Positions 7,827 to 15,826 of a DNA stretch of 64,000 nucleotides are shown here, piece after piece. The notes below the pieces were generated by a model that did no database searches, was not told the DNA's origin, and worked only from the letters and a program-made list of their open reading frames with translations. Source of the stretch: Rivibacter sp049446155 (GTDB taxonomy: Bacteria > Pseudomonadota > Gammaproteobacteria > Burkholderiales > Burkholderiaceae_C); assembly GCF_049446155.1 (NCBI RefSeq), contig NZ_JBMSEE010000005.1, positions 1 to 64,000 of the forward strand, in the 5' to 3' direction. A program made the position numbers and the translations under genes. Every line of letters starts with the position of its first letter. The first letter of the stretch is position 1.

Positions 7827-9638
7827 ATGCTTGCTGCCCTGATTCGCCCGCTGTGCGCGCCGCTGGCCGCGCTCGCCCTCGTCGCCGCCGCCGTCGCGCC
7901 CGTCTCGGCCGCCGAGCCCAAGGTGCTGCGCATCGCGTTTCGCGTCGCCGAAACGGGCTTCGATCCGGCACAGATCAACGACCTGTACTCGCGCTACGTC
8001 ACCGGCCACATCTTCGAAGGCCTGTACACCTACGACCACCTCGCGCGCCCGCCCGTGCCCAAGCCACTGACGGCCGACGGCATGCCCGAGCACTCGGCCG
8101 ACTACAAGGTCTGGACCATCAAGGTCCGCCCCGGCATCTACTTCCAGGACGACCCGGCCTTCAAGGGCCAAAGGCGCGAGCTGGTCGCGCAGGATTACGT
8201 GTATTCGATCAAGCGCTTCTTCGACCCGGCGATCAAGAGCCCGGTCTACAGCAGCTTGCGCGAAGAAGGCATCGTCGGCCTCGACGACGTGCGCCAGGAA
8301 GCGCTGAGGCACAAGACGAAGTTCGACTACGACCGCGTCGTCGAAGGCATCAAGGCGGTCGACCGCTACACGATCCGCTTCACGCTCGAACAGCCGCGCC
8401 CGCGCTTCTGGATCGGCCTGGCCACCGGGGACCTGCTCGGCGCCGTCGCTCGCGAGGTCGTCGAGCACTACGGCGACGAGATTGCCGCGCACCCGGTCGG
8501 CACCGGGCCCTTCAAGCTGGGTGCGTGGCGGCGCAGCTCGCTGATCGTGCTGGAGCGCAATCCGAACTACCGCGAGCGCCTCTACGACGCCGAGCCGGCC
8601 GCGGACGATGCCGAGGGCCAGGCGCTGCTGGCCAGGTTCAAGGGCCGGCGCCTGCCGATGCTCGACCGCGTCGAGATCAGCATCATCGAAGAGGAGCAGC
8701 CACGCTGGCTGGCCTTCCTCAACGGCGAGCTCGACCTGATCGATCCGGTGCCGCCCACGCTGGCCAAGGTGGCCGTGCCCGGCGGCAAGCTCGCGCCCAA
8801 CCTGGTGAAGAAGGGCATCAAGGCCCACACCGTCGTGAACTCCGACGTGGGCTTTACCTACTTCAACATGGAGGACCCGGTGGTCGGCGGCTACACGCCG
8901 GAGAAGGTGGCCCTGCGCCGCGCGATCAGCCTGGCCACCGACCTCGAAGGCGAGATCCGGCTGGTGCGCAGCCAGCAGGCCATCGTCGCGCAATCGGGCA
9001 TGCTGCCCAACACCTACGGCTACGACCCGAACGTGCGCGGCGCCAACGGCGAATACAGCCCGGCGCGCGCCAAGGCCCTGCTCGATCTCTACGGCTACGT
9101 CGACCGCGACGGCGACGGCTGGCGCGACCTGCCCGACGGTTCGCCGCTCGTGCTCGAGGTGGCCACGCAGCCCGACCAGCTGTACCGCCAGCTCGAGGAA
9201 CAGCGCCAGAAGGACATGGCCGCGATCGGCATCAGGATCAGGATCACGCCGCGCAAGTGGCCCGAGAACCTCAAGATGGCGCGCGCCGGCAAGCTGCAGG
9301 TCTGGTCGCTGGCCACCAGCGCGGCCGGGCCGGACGGCCAGAGCTCGCTGATGCGCGTCTACGGCCCCGCCGCCGGTGGCCAGAACCTCGCGCGCTTCAA
9401 GCTGCCGGCGCTCGACGCACTCTACGACCGCGCCAGCGTGCTGCCCGACGGCCCCGAGCGCCTCGCGCTGCTGGCCGAGATGAACAAGCTCGTCGCCGCC
9501 TATGCGCCCTACAAGTACCACGTGCACCGCATCTACGCCGACCTGACGCAGCCCTGGCTGATCGGCTACCGGCGGCCGACGTTCTGGCTGGAACAGTGGC
9601 ATTACCTCGACATCGAGGGGCCGGTGCCGCAACGCTGA
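7827..9638 (+). CDS. Extracellular solute-binding protein family 5 (YejA-like), copy 3
   Basis: Third tandem YejA-like binding protein, 603 residues, exactly the length of copy 2. The signal peptide ends near APVSAAEP. Landmarks are RVAETGFDPAQINDLYSRY, HPVGTGPFKLGAW, FLNGELDLIDPVP and YGYVDRDGDGWRDLPDG. It is the last gene of the operon and is followed by a hairpin. Ligands of the three copies cannot be told from sequence; known relatives bind peptides, microcin C or cell-wall peptides. Confidence 0.88.
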   Translation: MLAALIRPLCAPLAALALVAAAVAPVSAAEPKVLRIAFRVAETGFDPAQINDLYSRYVTGHIFEGLYTYDHLARPPVPKPLTADGMPEHSADYKVWTIKVRPGIYFQDDPAFKGQRRELVAQDYVYSIKRFFDPAIKSPVYSSLREEGIVGLDDVRQEALRHKTKFDYDRVVEGIKAVDRYTIRFTLEQPRPRFWIGLATGDLLGAVAREVVEHYGDEIAAHPVGTGPFKLGAWRRSSLIVLERNPNYRERLYDAEPAADDAEGQALLARFKGRRLPMLDRVEISIIEEEQPRWLAFLNGELDLIDPVPPTLAKVAVPGGKLAPNLVKKGIKAHTVVNSDVGFTYFNMEDPVVGGYTPEKVALRRAISLATDLEGEIRLVRSQQAIVAQSGMLPNTYGYDPNVRGANGEYSPARAKALLDLYGYVDRDGDGWRDLPDGSPLVLEVATQPDQLYRQLEEQRQKDMAAIGIRIRITPRKWPENLKMARAGKLQVWSLATSAAGPDGQSSLMRVYGPAAGGQNLARFKLPALDALYDRASVLPDGPERLALLAEMNKLVAAYAPYKYHVHRIYADLTQPWLIGYRRPTFWLEQWHYLDIEGPVPQR

Positions 9639-9645
9639 GAAGGAA

Positions 9646-9672
9646 GCTCCCTCTCCCCGAGCGAGAGGGAGC
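9646..9672. terminator. Hairpin after the binding-protein operon
   Basis: A perfect 10-bp stem (GCTCCCTCTC at 9646-9655, GAGAGGGAGC at 9663-9672) with a 7-base loop lies eight bases after the stop of the third binding protein. No T-run follows. It may be a transcript-stabilising or Rho-associated hairpin. Stems of the CCCTCTC/GAGAGGG type are also common as dispersed intergenic repeats in proteobacteria. Confidence 0.5.
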
Positions 9673-9720
9673 AAGGCTAAGCTGCGGTTCGAACGATCCA
9701 AGAACCGGAGACAAGCCCCC

Positions 9721-11754
9721 ATGCCCGCGCTGCCCGAGCCGCAGATCCGCCGCTACCTGCGCTTCCTGCACGACACCCGCGGCCTCGACTTCGAGGCCGA
9801 CACCCCCGCCGGCTACGACGCGCTGTGGCGCTGGTCGGTGAACGATCTCGAGGCCTTCTGGCGCTCGATCTGGGACTACTTCGAGCTGCGCTCGCCGACC
9901 CCGTTTTCCAAGGCGCTGGTCGACGAACGCATGCCCGGCGCGCGCTGGTTCGAGGGCGCGCAGCTCAACTACGCGCAGCAGGTGTTCCGCCACGCCGACG
10001 CGGCCCATGCGGGCGGCCATCCGGCGATCGTGTTTCGCAACGAGCGCATGGGCCGCGCGCTGCAGACCACCAGCTGGCCCGAGCTGAAAAGGCAGGTCGC
10101 GGCGCTCGCGCAGTCGCTGGTGGCGGTGGGCGTGGAGCCCGGCGACCGCGTCTGCGCCTACCTGCCCAACATCCCGCAGACGGTGGTCGCCTTCCTCGCC
10201 TGTGCGAGCGTCGGCGCGGTGTGGTCGGTGTGCTCGCCCGACATGGGGCCGGTGGCGGTGCTCGACCGCTGGCGGCAGATCGAACCCAAGGTGCTGATCA
10301 CCTGTGACGGCTACGTCTCCGGCGGCGTGGCCTACGACCGCCGCGCGGTGGTGGCCGAGCTCATCGCCCAGTTGCCGAGCGTGCGCCACGTGGTGACGGT
10401 GGCCAACCTCGAGCCGGCGTTCGGCGCGCTGGACGCCGACGGGCGCAGCGTTCAGCGCTTCGAGGACATCGCCTCGCGCGAGGCGATGTTCGAGCCGCTT
10501 TCGCTGCCCTTCGACCACCCGCTGTGGATCGTGTATTCGAGCGGCACGACCGGCCTGCCCAAGGCCATCGTCCACGGCCACGGCGGCATCGTGATCGAGC
10601 AGCTCAAGGCCGGCACGCTGCACAACGACATCGGCTCGGCGGCGCAGACCGGCGAGCGCTTTCACTGGTACTCGAGCACCGGCTGGATCATGTGGAATTC
10701 GCAGGTCTCGGGCCTGCTCGGCGGCGCGACGATCTGCATCTACGACGGCAACCCCGGCGGCCCGCGTGCTGGTGTTGAAGGTGGGCCGGACTGGGGCGTG
10801 CTGTGGCGCTTCGCCGCTGATGCCGGCGTGACCTTCTTCGGCGCCGGCGCGGCCTTCTACGCGAGCTGCCTGAAGGCCGGCATCGAGCCGATGAAGGAGG
10901 GCGATCTCTCGTCGCTGCGCGCGATCGGCTCGACCGGCTCGCCGCTGTCGGACGAGTGCTACCAGTGGATCTGGGACCACTGTCCCAAGGTCGACGGGCG
11001 CGACATCTGGCTCACGCCGATCTCCGGCGGCACCGACTTCGCCGGCGCCTTCGTCGCCGGCCTGCGCACGCTGCCGGTGGTCAAGGGCGAGATGCAGTGC
11101 CGCTGCCTCGGCGCCGCGGTCGAGGCCTGGAGCGAGCCCGACGCGAGCGGGCGCGGCCGTGCGCTGGTCGATGAGGTCGGCGAGCTGGTGTGTACGCGGC
11201 CGATGCCATCGATGCCGCTTCGCTTCTGGGGCGACCCGGGCAACCAGCGCTACCACGACAGCTACTTCGACATGTACCCCGGCATCTGGCGCCACGGCGA
11301 CTGGATCCGCATCACGCCGCGCGGTGGTGCCGTCATCTACGGCCGCAGCGACGCGACCATCAACCGCCACGGCATCCGCATGGGCACGGCCGAGCTGTAC
11401 CGCGCGGTCGAGGCGCTGCCCGAGGTGGTCGACAGCCTGGTGGTCGACCTGGAGTACCTCGGCCGCGAGAGCTACATGCCGCTGTTCGTCGTGCTGCGCG
11501 AAGGCCTCACGCTCGACGAGGCGCTCGTCAAGCGCATGCGCGACGCGATCCGCCAGGCCCTCTCGGCACGCCACGTGCCCAACGAGATCTTGCAAGTGCC
11601 GGCGATCCCGCGCACGCTGTCGGGCAAGAAGATGGAGCTGCCGGTGAAGAAGCTGCTGATGGGCGCCGACGCGCGCCAGGTGCTCAACCCCGATGCGATG
11701 GCCAACGCGGACTGCGTCGCGTGGTTCCAGGCCTTCGCGGCGTCGCGGCGCTGA
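9721..11754 (+). CDS. Acetoacetyl-CoA synthetase
   Basis: ATP-dependent acetoacetate:CoA ligase (EC 6.2.1.16 family) of 677 residues, the normal length. It activates acetoacetate, for example from polyhydroxybutyrate or ketone-body breakdown. The N-terminal ACAS_N region has ALWRWSVNDLEAFWRSIWDY and the family-specific ARWFEGAQLNYAQ. The AMP-binding core has the P-loop YSSGTTGLPKAIVHGHGG. The C-terminal domain has YGRSDATINRHGIRMG and ends with the catalytic-lysine segment PRTLSGKKMELPVKK. The acetoacetate-specific ISGGTDFAGAFVAG segment separates it from acetyl-CoA synthetase. It is cytoplasmic and stands alone or with the following methyltransferase (14-base gap). Confidence 0.9.
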   Translation: MPALPEPQIRRYLRFLHDTRGLDFEADTPAGYDALWRWSVNDLEAFWRSIWDYFELRSPTPFSKALVDERMPGARWFEGAQLNYAQQVFRHADAAHAGGHPAIVFRNERMGRALQTTSWPELKRQVAALAQSLVAVGVEPGDRVCAYLPNIPQTVVAFLACASVGAVWSVCSPDMGPVAVLDRWRQIEPKVLITCDGYVSGGVAYDRRAVVAELIAQLPSVRHVVTVANLEPAFGALDADGRSVQRFEDIASREAMFEPLSLPFDHPLWIVYSSGTTGLPKAIVHGHGGIVIEQLKAGTLHNDIGSAAQTGERFHWYSSTGWIMWNSQVSGLLGGATICIYDGNPGGPRAGVEGGPDWGVLWRFAADAGVTFFGAGAAFYASCLKAGIEPMKEGDLSSLRAIGSTGSPLSDECYQWIWDHCPKVDGRDIWLTPISGGTDFAGAFVAGLRTLPVVKGEMQCRCLGAAVEAWSEPDASGRGRALVDEVGELVCTRPMPSMPLRFWGDPGNQRYHDSYFDMYPGIWRHGDWIRITPRGGAVIYGRSDATINRHGIRMGTAELYRAVEALPEVVDSLVVDLEYLGRESYMPLFVVLREGLTLDEALVKRMRDAIRQALSARHVPNEILQVPAIPRTLSGKKMELPVKKLLMGADARQVLNPDAMANADCVAWFQAFAASRR

Positions 11755-11768
11755 CGAAGGCCGAGGCC

Positions 11769-12587
11769 ATGGCCGCGCCGGCCAGCGACACCGTCTTCGC
11801 GGGCTCGATCCCGCAGGTCTACGACCGCCTGCTGGTGCCGCTGATCTTTGCCGCCAGCGCCGACGACCTGGCGCAGCGCGCCGCGGTGCTGCGACCCGAC
11901 CGCGTGCTCGAGGTGGCCGCCGGCACGGGCGTGCTCACGCGCGCGCTGGCCCAGCTGCTGCTGCCGCAGGCGCGACTGGTGGCCACCGACCTCAACCCCG
12001 CGATGCTCGCGCGCGCGGCCGCGGTCGGCACCGCGCGGCCTGTGCAGTGGCTCGTCGCCGACGCGCAGCGCCTGCCGTTCGACGACGCGAGCTTCGACCT
12101 CGTCGTGTGCCAGTTCGGCGTGATGTTCTTTCCCGACAAGGCGCTCGCCCATGCCGAGGCCTTGCGTGTGCTGCGCCCGGGCGGCAGCTTGCTGTTCAAC
12201 GTCTGGGACCGCATCGAGCACAACGACTTCGCCGCGGTCGTGACCGACGCCCTCGCGCAGCGCTACCCGGCCGATCCGCCGCGCTTCATGGCGCGCGTGC
12301 CGCATGGCTATTTCAACCGCCAGGCGATCGAGCTCGATCTCGCCGCCGGCGGGTGGGTGCAGCCGGCGCGCATCGAGGCCTGGCGCGGCACGAGCCGGGC
12401 CGATCGCGCCCTCGACGCCGCCACCGCCTATTGCCAGGGCACGCCGCTGCGCCACGAGATCGAGGCCCGCGAGCCGGGCGGCCTGCTGGCGGCCACGCAG
12501 GACTGCGCCGACGCGATCGCGCAGCGCCACGGCGCAGGGCCGGTGGCCGGACGCATCCAGTCGCTCGTCGTCAGCGTGCGCCGCTGA
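11769..12587 (+). CDS. Class I SAM-dependent methyltransferase
   Basis: Small cytoplasmic methyltransferase of 272 residues in the Methyltransf_11 group. Motif I is VLEVAAGTGVLT (about residue 40), followed by the acidic end of strand 2 (VATDLNPAM), motif II/post-I ADAQRLPFDDASFDLVVCQ and the GVMFFPDKALAHAEALRVLRPGG segment that aligns with ubiquinone/menaquinone-type methyltransferases. The substrate is not evident. It starts 14 bases after the acetoacetyl-CoA synthetase stop and overlaps the 3' end of the convergent cytochrome gene by 17 bases. Confidence 0.8.
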   Translation: MAAPASDTVFAGSIPQVYDRLLVPLIFAASADDLAQRAAVLRPDRVLEVAAGTGVLTRALAQLLLPQARLVATDLNPAMLARAAAVGTARPVQWLVADAQRLPFDDASFDLVVCQFGVMFFPDKALAHAEALRVLRPGGSLLFNVWDRIEHNDFAAVVTDALAQRYPADPPRFMARVPHGYFNRQAIELDLAAGGWVQPARIEAWRGTSRADRALDAATAYCQGTPLRHEIEAREPGGLLAATQDCADAIAQRHGAGPVAGRIQSLVVSVRR

Positions 12588-12906
12588 TCGCGCCCGGCGG
12601 CGCGCCGCCGAGCGACGAGCGCGTGCCCGCGGCCGGCTCGAAGCGATAGAAGCGCTCGTTCAGGTAGCGCGCCACCTCGCGCACGTCGTCGTCCTGCCAG
12701 GCGAGGCCGATGCTGCCCTGCCAGCGGCGCACCTGCGCCTCGAGCGTGGGCCAGTCGCGCGCGGCGCGCGCGTCGCGCCAGTGCATCTGCTCGGAGTGGC
12801 AGGCGCTGCAATGGGTGGTGTAGAGCAGTTCGCCGCGCGACTGCGCCGCCGCGGGCAGCGCCGCCGCCCACAGCGACGCCAACATCGCGATTCCTGCGTG
12901 CTTCAT
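12571..12906 (-). CDS. Small periplasmic c-type cytochrome
   Basis: A 111-residue exported monoheme cytochrome. A signal peptide (MKHAGIAMLASLWAAALPAAAQS) is followed closely by the heme-attachment motif CSACH in TTHCSACHSEQMHW. The rest is a short alpha-helical cytochrome fold ending with VAR-YLNERFYRF. The ATG is chosen because GAGGAGG lies eight bases upstream; an upstream GTG would add nine residues. The SEQMHWRDxR segment after the heme site is shared with small cytochromes of betaproteobacteria whose role is mostly unstudied. Its 3' end overlaps the convergent methyltransferase gene. Confidence 0.78.
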   Translation of the reverse strand: MKHAGIAMLASLWAAALPAAAQSRGELLYTTHCSACHSEQMHWRDARAARDWPTLEAQVRRWQGSIGLAWQDDDVREVARYLNERFYRFEPAAGTRSSLGGAPPGAISGAR

Positions 12907-13020
12907 GGCCGGCCCTCCTCGCGAACCCACCATAGACCCGCGGCGCCGTGCGCGGCTTGCGCTCGGTCAAGCACGGGCGCGAGGTGCGAACATGGCGCCG
13001 GTGCGATCTCGGAGCTCGCG

Positions 13021-13419
13021 ATGATGAAAGCCTACACCGGCTCCTGCCACTGCGGCGCGGTGCGCTTCGAAGCCGACCTCGACCTGACCCAGCCGTCGTT
13101 TCGCTGCAATTGCTCGATCTGCCGCCGCACGCGCTTTTGGCCTGCGGTGGCGCGGCCCGAGGGTTTTCGGCTGCTGGCGGGCGCCGAGGCGCTGACGCTC
13201 TACCGCTTCAACACCGGCCACAACCATCACCTGTTCTGCCGTGTCTGCGGCGTGCGCGCCTTCGGCATCGGCAACGAGACGCCGATCGGCAAGATGTACG
13301 GCGTGAACCTCGGCTGCCTCGAGGGCGTCAGCGAGGCCGAACTGGCGGCGGTGCCGATCGTTCATGTCGACGGCATGAACGACCGCCTCGAGCCGCCGGC
13401 GGTCACGGCGCATCTCTGA
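13021..13419 (+). CDS. GFA/CENP-V domain zinc protein
   Basis: A 132-residue protein of the Gfa (glutathione-dependent formaldehyde-activating enzyme-like) fold. The zinc-binding cysteines are arranged as GSCHCGAVRFEA, then FRCNCSICRR, then FCRVCGVRAF, the standard C-x-C / C-x-C-x2-C / C-x2-C pattern. Family members bind zinc and sometimes glutathione adducts, but formaldehyde activity has been questioned for most. ATG codons at 13021 and 13024 are both possible; I use the first. It is monocistronic and faces the VOC gene on the other strand. Confidence 0.82.
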   Translation: MMKAYTGSCHCGAVRFEADLDLTQPSFRCNCSICRRTRFWPAVARPEGFRLLAGAEALTLYRFNTGHNHHLFCRVCGVRAFGIGNETPIGKMYGVNLGCLEGVSEAELAAVPIVHVDGMNDRLEPPAVTAHL

Positions 13420-13474
13420 TGCGTGGCCCTGAGCGCGGCGCTGAGCGCGGCCGCGCCGCCTGCTGCGCTCCTCG

Positions 13475-13963
13475 TCAGGCCCGGCCGGCGGCCGCCGCCT
13501 GCAGCGCCGCGATGTCGATCTTCACCATCTTGAGCATCGCGTCGGTCGCGCGCCTGGCGCGGGCACGATCGGGATCGTTCATCAGCTCCATCAGCTGCCG
13601 GGGCACGATCTGCCAGCACACGCCGAAGCGGTCGCGCAGCCAGCCGCACTGCTCGGGCGTACCGCCGCCCTGGAGCAGTCCGTCCCAGTAGCGGTCGACC
13701 TCGGCCTGGTCTTCGCAGCTGACGACGAACGAGACCGCGTGGTTGAAGGGGTCCAGCGGGCCGGCGCTCATCGCGGTGAAGGGCTGGCCGAACAACAGGA
13801 ACTCGACGATGGTCACCGAGCCCGGCGGGCCGCTGGGCGACTCGCTGGGCATCTTGGTCACGCTCTTGATGCGCGAGTCGGGGAACAAGGCCGTGTAGAA
13901 GGTCGCGGCCTCTTCGGCCTCCTTCGCGTACCAGAGGAAGGGGGTGATTTTCTGCATCGACAT
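13475..13963 (-). CDS. VOC-family protein (PhnB/3-demethylubiquinone methyltransferase-like)
   Basis: A 162-residue cytoplasmic protein of the vicinal-oxygen-chelate superfamily, PhnB-like group. It begins MSMQKITPFLWYAKEAEEAA, with the family core ALFPDSRIKSVTKMP, then TIVEFLLFGQPFTAMSAG and the second half DPFNHAVSFVVSCEDQAEVD plus GWLRDRFGVCWQIVP. The PF06983 family is often misnamed as a methyltransferase; the reaction is unknown. AGGAG stands seven bases before the ATG. It ends head-on to the GFA gene. Confidence 0.8.
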   Translation of the reverse strand: MSMQKITPFLWYAKEAEEAATFYTALFPDSRIKSVTKMPSESPSGPPGSVTIVEFLLFGQPFTAMSAGPLDPFNHAVSFVVSCEDQAEVDRYWDGLLQGGGTPEQCGWLRDRFGVCWQIVPRQLMELMNDPDRARARRATDAMLKMVKIDIAALQAAAAGRA

Positions 13964-14082
13964 GGCGGCTCTCCTGCGAAGCTTGACAAGCGAGGGCCGC
14001 GGCAATCGATGGGCCGAGCCCCCGCCTGACGACGAACGAGGCGCCCGCGAATCGACACGGCGCGACGCGATGCCGCGAGAGG

Positions 14083-15015
14083 TCAGCGCGCCTGCGCCAG
14101 CGCCTGCGCGATGCCGTGCCCCACCTGCTGCATGAAGGCCGTCACGCGCGCGGTGGCGCGCAGGTCGGGATGGGTGAGCAGCCACAGCGGCGTCTCGAGC
14201 GCCGGGATGTCGTCCGAGACGGGCATCAGCAGCGGCTCGTGCGGCTCGACGAAGCTGGGCAGCACCGCGACGCCCAGCCCGGTGCGCACCATCGCCAGCG
14301 CCGAGTGCAGCAGGTCGACGCGCAGCACGACGCGCTCGGACGGCACCTGCTCGTGCATCCAGCGGTCGAAGAAGCGCGCGCGGCGGTCGCGCTCGTAGCC
14401 GATCCACGGCGCCTGGGCGATCAGCTTATCCAGCGGCGTGCGGCGCTGCGGCAGCGTGCGCTCGCCGCGGCGCGCGTAGACGCGAAAGCGCGCGCGGCCG
14501 AGCTCGCGCCCGACCAGGTGCTGCGGCACCTCGGCCGACAGGCGCAGCGCGACGTCGGCGTCGCGGCGCGACAGGTCGACCAGCTGCGAGGCCTCGTCGA
14601 CCTCGACGCCGATGCCCGGGTGCGCGCGCACGAAATCGGCCAGCGGCCGGGGCAGCAGGTACAGCGTCGTGATGTGCGCGACGTTGAGCCGCAGCGTGCC
14701 CGACAGCTGCAGGTCGCGCCCGAGGATGCGGCGCTGCATCTCCTGCAGCGCGGGGCGCAGCCGACCCGCGTGCTCGACCAGCAGCTCGCCGGCCTCGGTG
14801 GGCGCGTAGCCGCTGCGCTGGCGCTCGAACAGGCGCGCGCCCAGGCGCGCCTCGAGCGCGTCGAGCCGGCGCAGCACCGTGGAATGGCGCACGCCGAGCG
14901 CGCGCGCCGCGCCGGCCAGCGAGCCCTGCTCGGCGATCGCCAGCGCGTAGCGCAGGTCGTCCCAGTTCAGCGCGTCGGCGCCGGCGGCGGGGGGCAAGAA
15001 GGTGCGGCGCGGCAT
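14083..15015 (-). CDS. LysR-type transcriptional regulator beside the tautomerase
   Basis: A 310-residue LysR regulator. The winged HTH is near the N-terminus (LRYALAIAEQGSLAGAARAL, then VRHSTVLRRLDALEARLGARL), followed by an effector-binding domain that ends with MQQVGHGIAQALAQ. The HTH variant with LNWDDLRY at the start resembles the subgroup with an extended N-terminal lead. It diverges from a 43-aa gene and the tautomerase, with a T-N11-A dyad in the gap, so it probably controls those genes and itself. Confidence 0.85.
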   Translation of the reverse strand: MPRRTFLPPAAGADALNWDDLRYALAIAEQGSLAGAARALGVRHSTVLRRLDALEARLGARLFERQRSGYAPTEAGELLVEHAGRLRPALQEMQRRILGRDLQLSGTLRLNVAHITTLYLLPRPLADFVRAHPGIGVEVDEASQLVDLSRRDADVALRLSAEVPQHLVGRELGRARFRVYARRGERTLPQRRTPLDKLIAQAPWIGYERDRRARFFDRWMHEQVPSERVVLRVDLLHSALAMVRTGLGVAVLPSFVEPHEPLLMPVSDDIPALETPLWLLTHPDLRATARVTAFMQQVGHGIAQALAQAR

Positions 15016-15023
15016 GTGCGTTT

Positions 15024-15042
15024 ATGCAAACTCGGAACGCAT
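15024..15042. promoter_or_regulatory. Candidate LysR operator (ATGC-N11-GCAT)
   Basis: A dyad ATGC at 15024-15027 and GCAT at 15039-15042 separated by 11 bases matches the T-N11-A form of LysR-type operators. It sits nine bases upstream of the LysR start and 69 bases upstream of the divergent small gene. This is where an autoregulating LysR protein would bind. Confidence 0.5.
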
Positions 15043-15110
15043 TCTTCCACGTTGTGCGTGCTTTGCCGCACATCTACATTGGCCTCACCCCATCGATCAA
15101 GGAGAACGCC

Positions 15111-15242
15111 ATGACCACGACTTCGCTCCTGCTGCTCGTCGCGCGCCGGCTGCGCCGCGCGACGGCCCAAGCCCTGGTCCGCTGGTCGGAGCGCCGCTAC
15201 GAAGCGTGGCGCAACAGCCCGCAAAGCCATCGCCGCTATTGA
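15111..15242 (+). CDS. Small 43-aa protein of unknown function
   Basis: A short ORF reading MTTTSLLLLVARRLRRATA and ending RNSPQSHRRY. AAGGAG lies six bases before the ATG, a good ribosome site. The protein is rich in arginine after a short hydrophobic N-terminus and looks like an amphipathic or membrane-surface peptide. It is the first gene divergent from the LysR regulator, and the tautomerase follows 31 bases later, so it could be a leader ORF or a small protein of the same operon. I do not recognise its family. Confidence 0.55.
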   Translation: MTTTSLLLLVARRLRRATAQALVRWSERRYEAWRNSPQSHRRY

Positions 15243-15273
15243 GTGCTTCACGAGCCCGCCCGAAAGGACCGTC

Positions 15274-15696
15274 ATGCCCTTCCTTCACCTGCGCGTCGCC
15301 CGGCCGCTCGGCCAGGAGCTGACGCAGTCGCTGGCCACCCGGCTGACCGCGATCACCCACGAACACCTGCACAAGCGCGCCGAGGTCACCGCGGTGCAGA
15401 TCGAGTCGGTCGAGCCTTCGCAGTGGTTCGTCGGCGCGCGCTCGCTGGCGGCGCTGGAGCGCGCGAGCTTCCAGCTCGAGATCCAGGTCACCGAGGGCAC
15501 CAACACCAAGGCCGAGAAGGCCGCGTGGATCGCGGCGGCGTGGGCGCTGCTCGACGAGGCCTGCGGCCCGCTGCATCCGGCGAGCTATGCCGTCGTGCAG
15601 GAGGTGCGCGCCGACGCGTGGGGCTTCGGCGGTGCGACGCAGGAGCGCCGCGCGATCCTGCCCGACACGCCAATGGTCGCGCCTCAGCCGAAGTGA
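15274..15696 (+). CDS. Tautomerase-superfamily protein
   Basis: A 140-residue protein of the 4-oxalocrotonate tautomerase/MIF-like superfamily in its fused, double-length form. After the initiator Met comes PFLHLRVARPL, so Pro2 could act as the catalytic base after Met removal. The second half restarts with FQLEIQVTEGTNTKAEKAAW, which copies the VTEGxxTxxEK segment of the small tautomerases. It ends with WGFGGATQERRA. The substrate is unknown. It is preceded by GAAAGGA and by the 43-aa gene, and is probably regulated by the divergent LysR protein. Its stop overlaps the convergent small membrane gene by 13 bases. Confidence 0.78.
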   Translation: MPFLHLRVARPLGQELTQSLATRLTAITHEHLHKRAEVTAVQIESVEPSQWFVGARSLAALERASFQLEIQVTEGTNTKAEKAAWIAAAWALLDEACGPLHPASYAVVQEVRADAWGFGGATQERRAILPDTPMVAPQPK

Positions 15697-15821
15697 CGCG
15701 CGACCATCGTCCACAGGACGATGTTGCCCGTCACGCCGGCCACGACGATTGCCAGCGAGCACAGCCGGTCGCCGAAGGCGCGCCGGCGCGGCGCACCGGG
15801 CTCGCGTGCGGGCTTGCGCAT
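15684..15821 (-). CDS. Small single-span membrane protein (45 aa)
   Basis: A 45-residue ORF with a basic N-terminus (RKPAREPGAPRRRAFGDR) and one hydrophobic helix (LCSLAIVVAGVTGNIVLW). It starts five bases after the stop of the TPR gene and is therefore the likely last gene of the six-gene operon. No family is recognised. Its position and consistent membrane character are the evidence for its being real. Confidence 0.5.
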   Translation of the reverse strand: MRKPAREPGAPRRRAFGDRLCSLAIVVAGVTGNIVLWTMVARHFG

Positions 15822-15826
15822 CGCCG

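Noticed and set aside
13420..13474. Direct repeat of CTGAGCGCGGC after the GFA gene
   Set aside because: Two short GC-rich copies only; not enough to call an element.
15055..15072. GTGCG-N8-CGCAC near the tautomerase, like the Crp/Fnr dyad
   Set aside because: The half-sites match but the spacer is eight rather than four bases, and no -10 is placed as in the six regulon sites.
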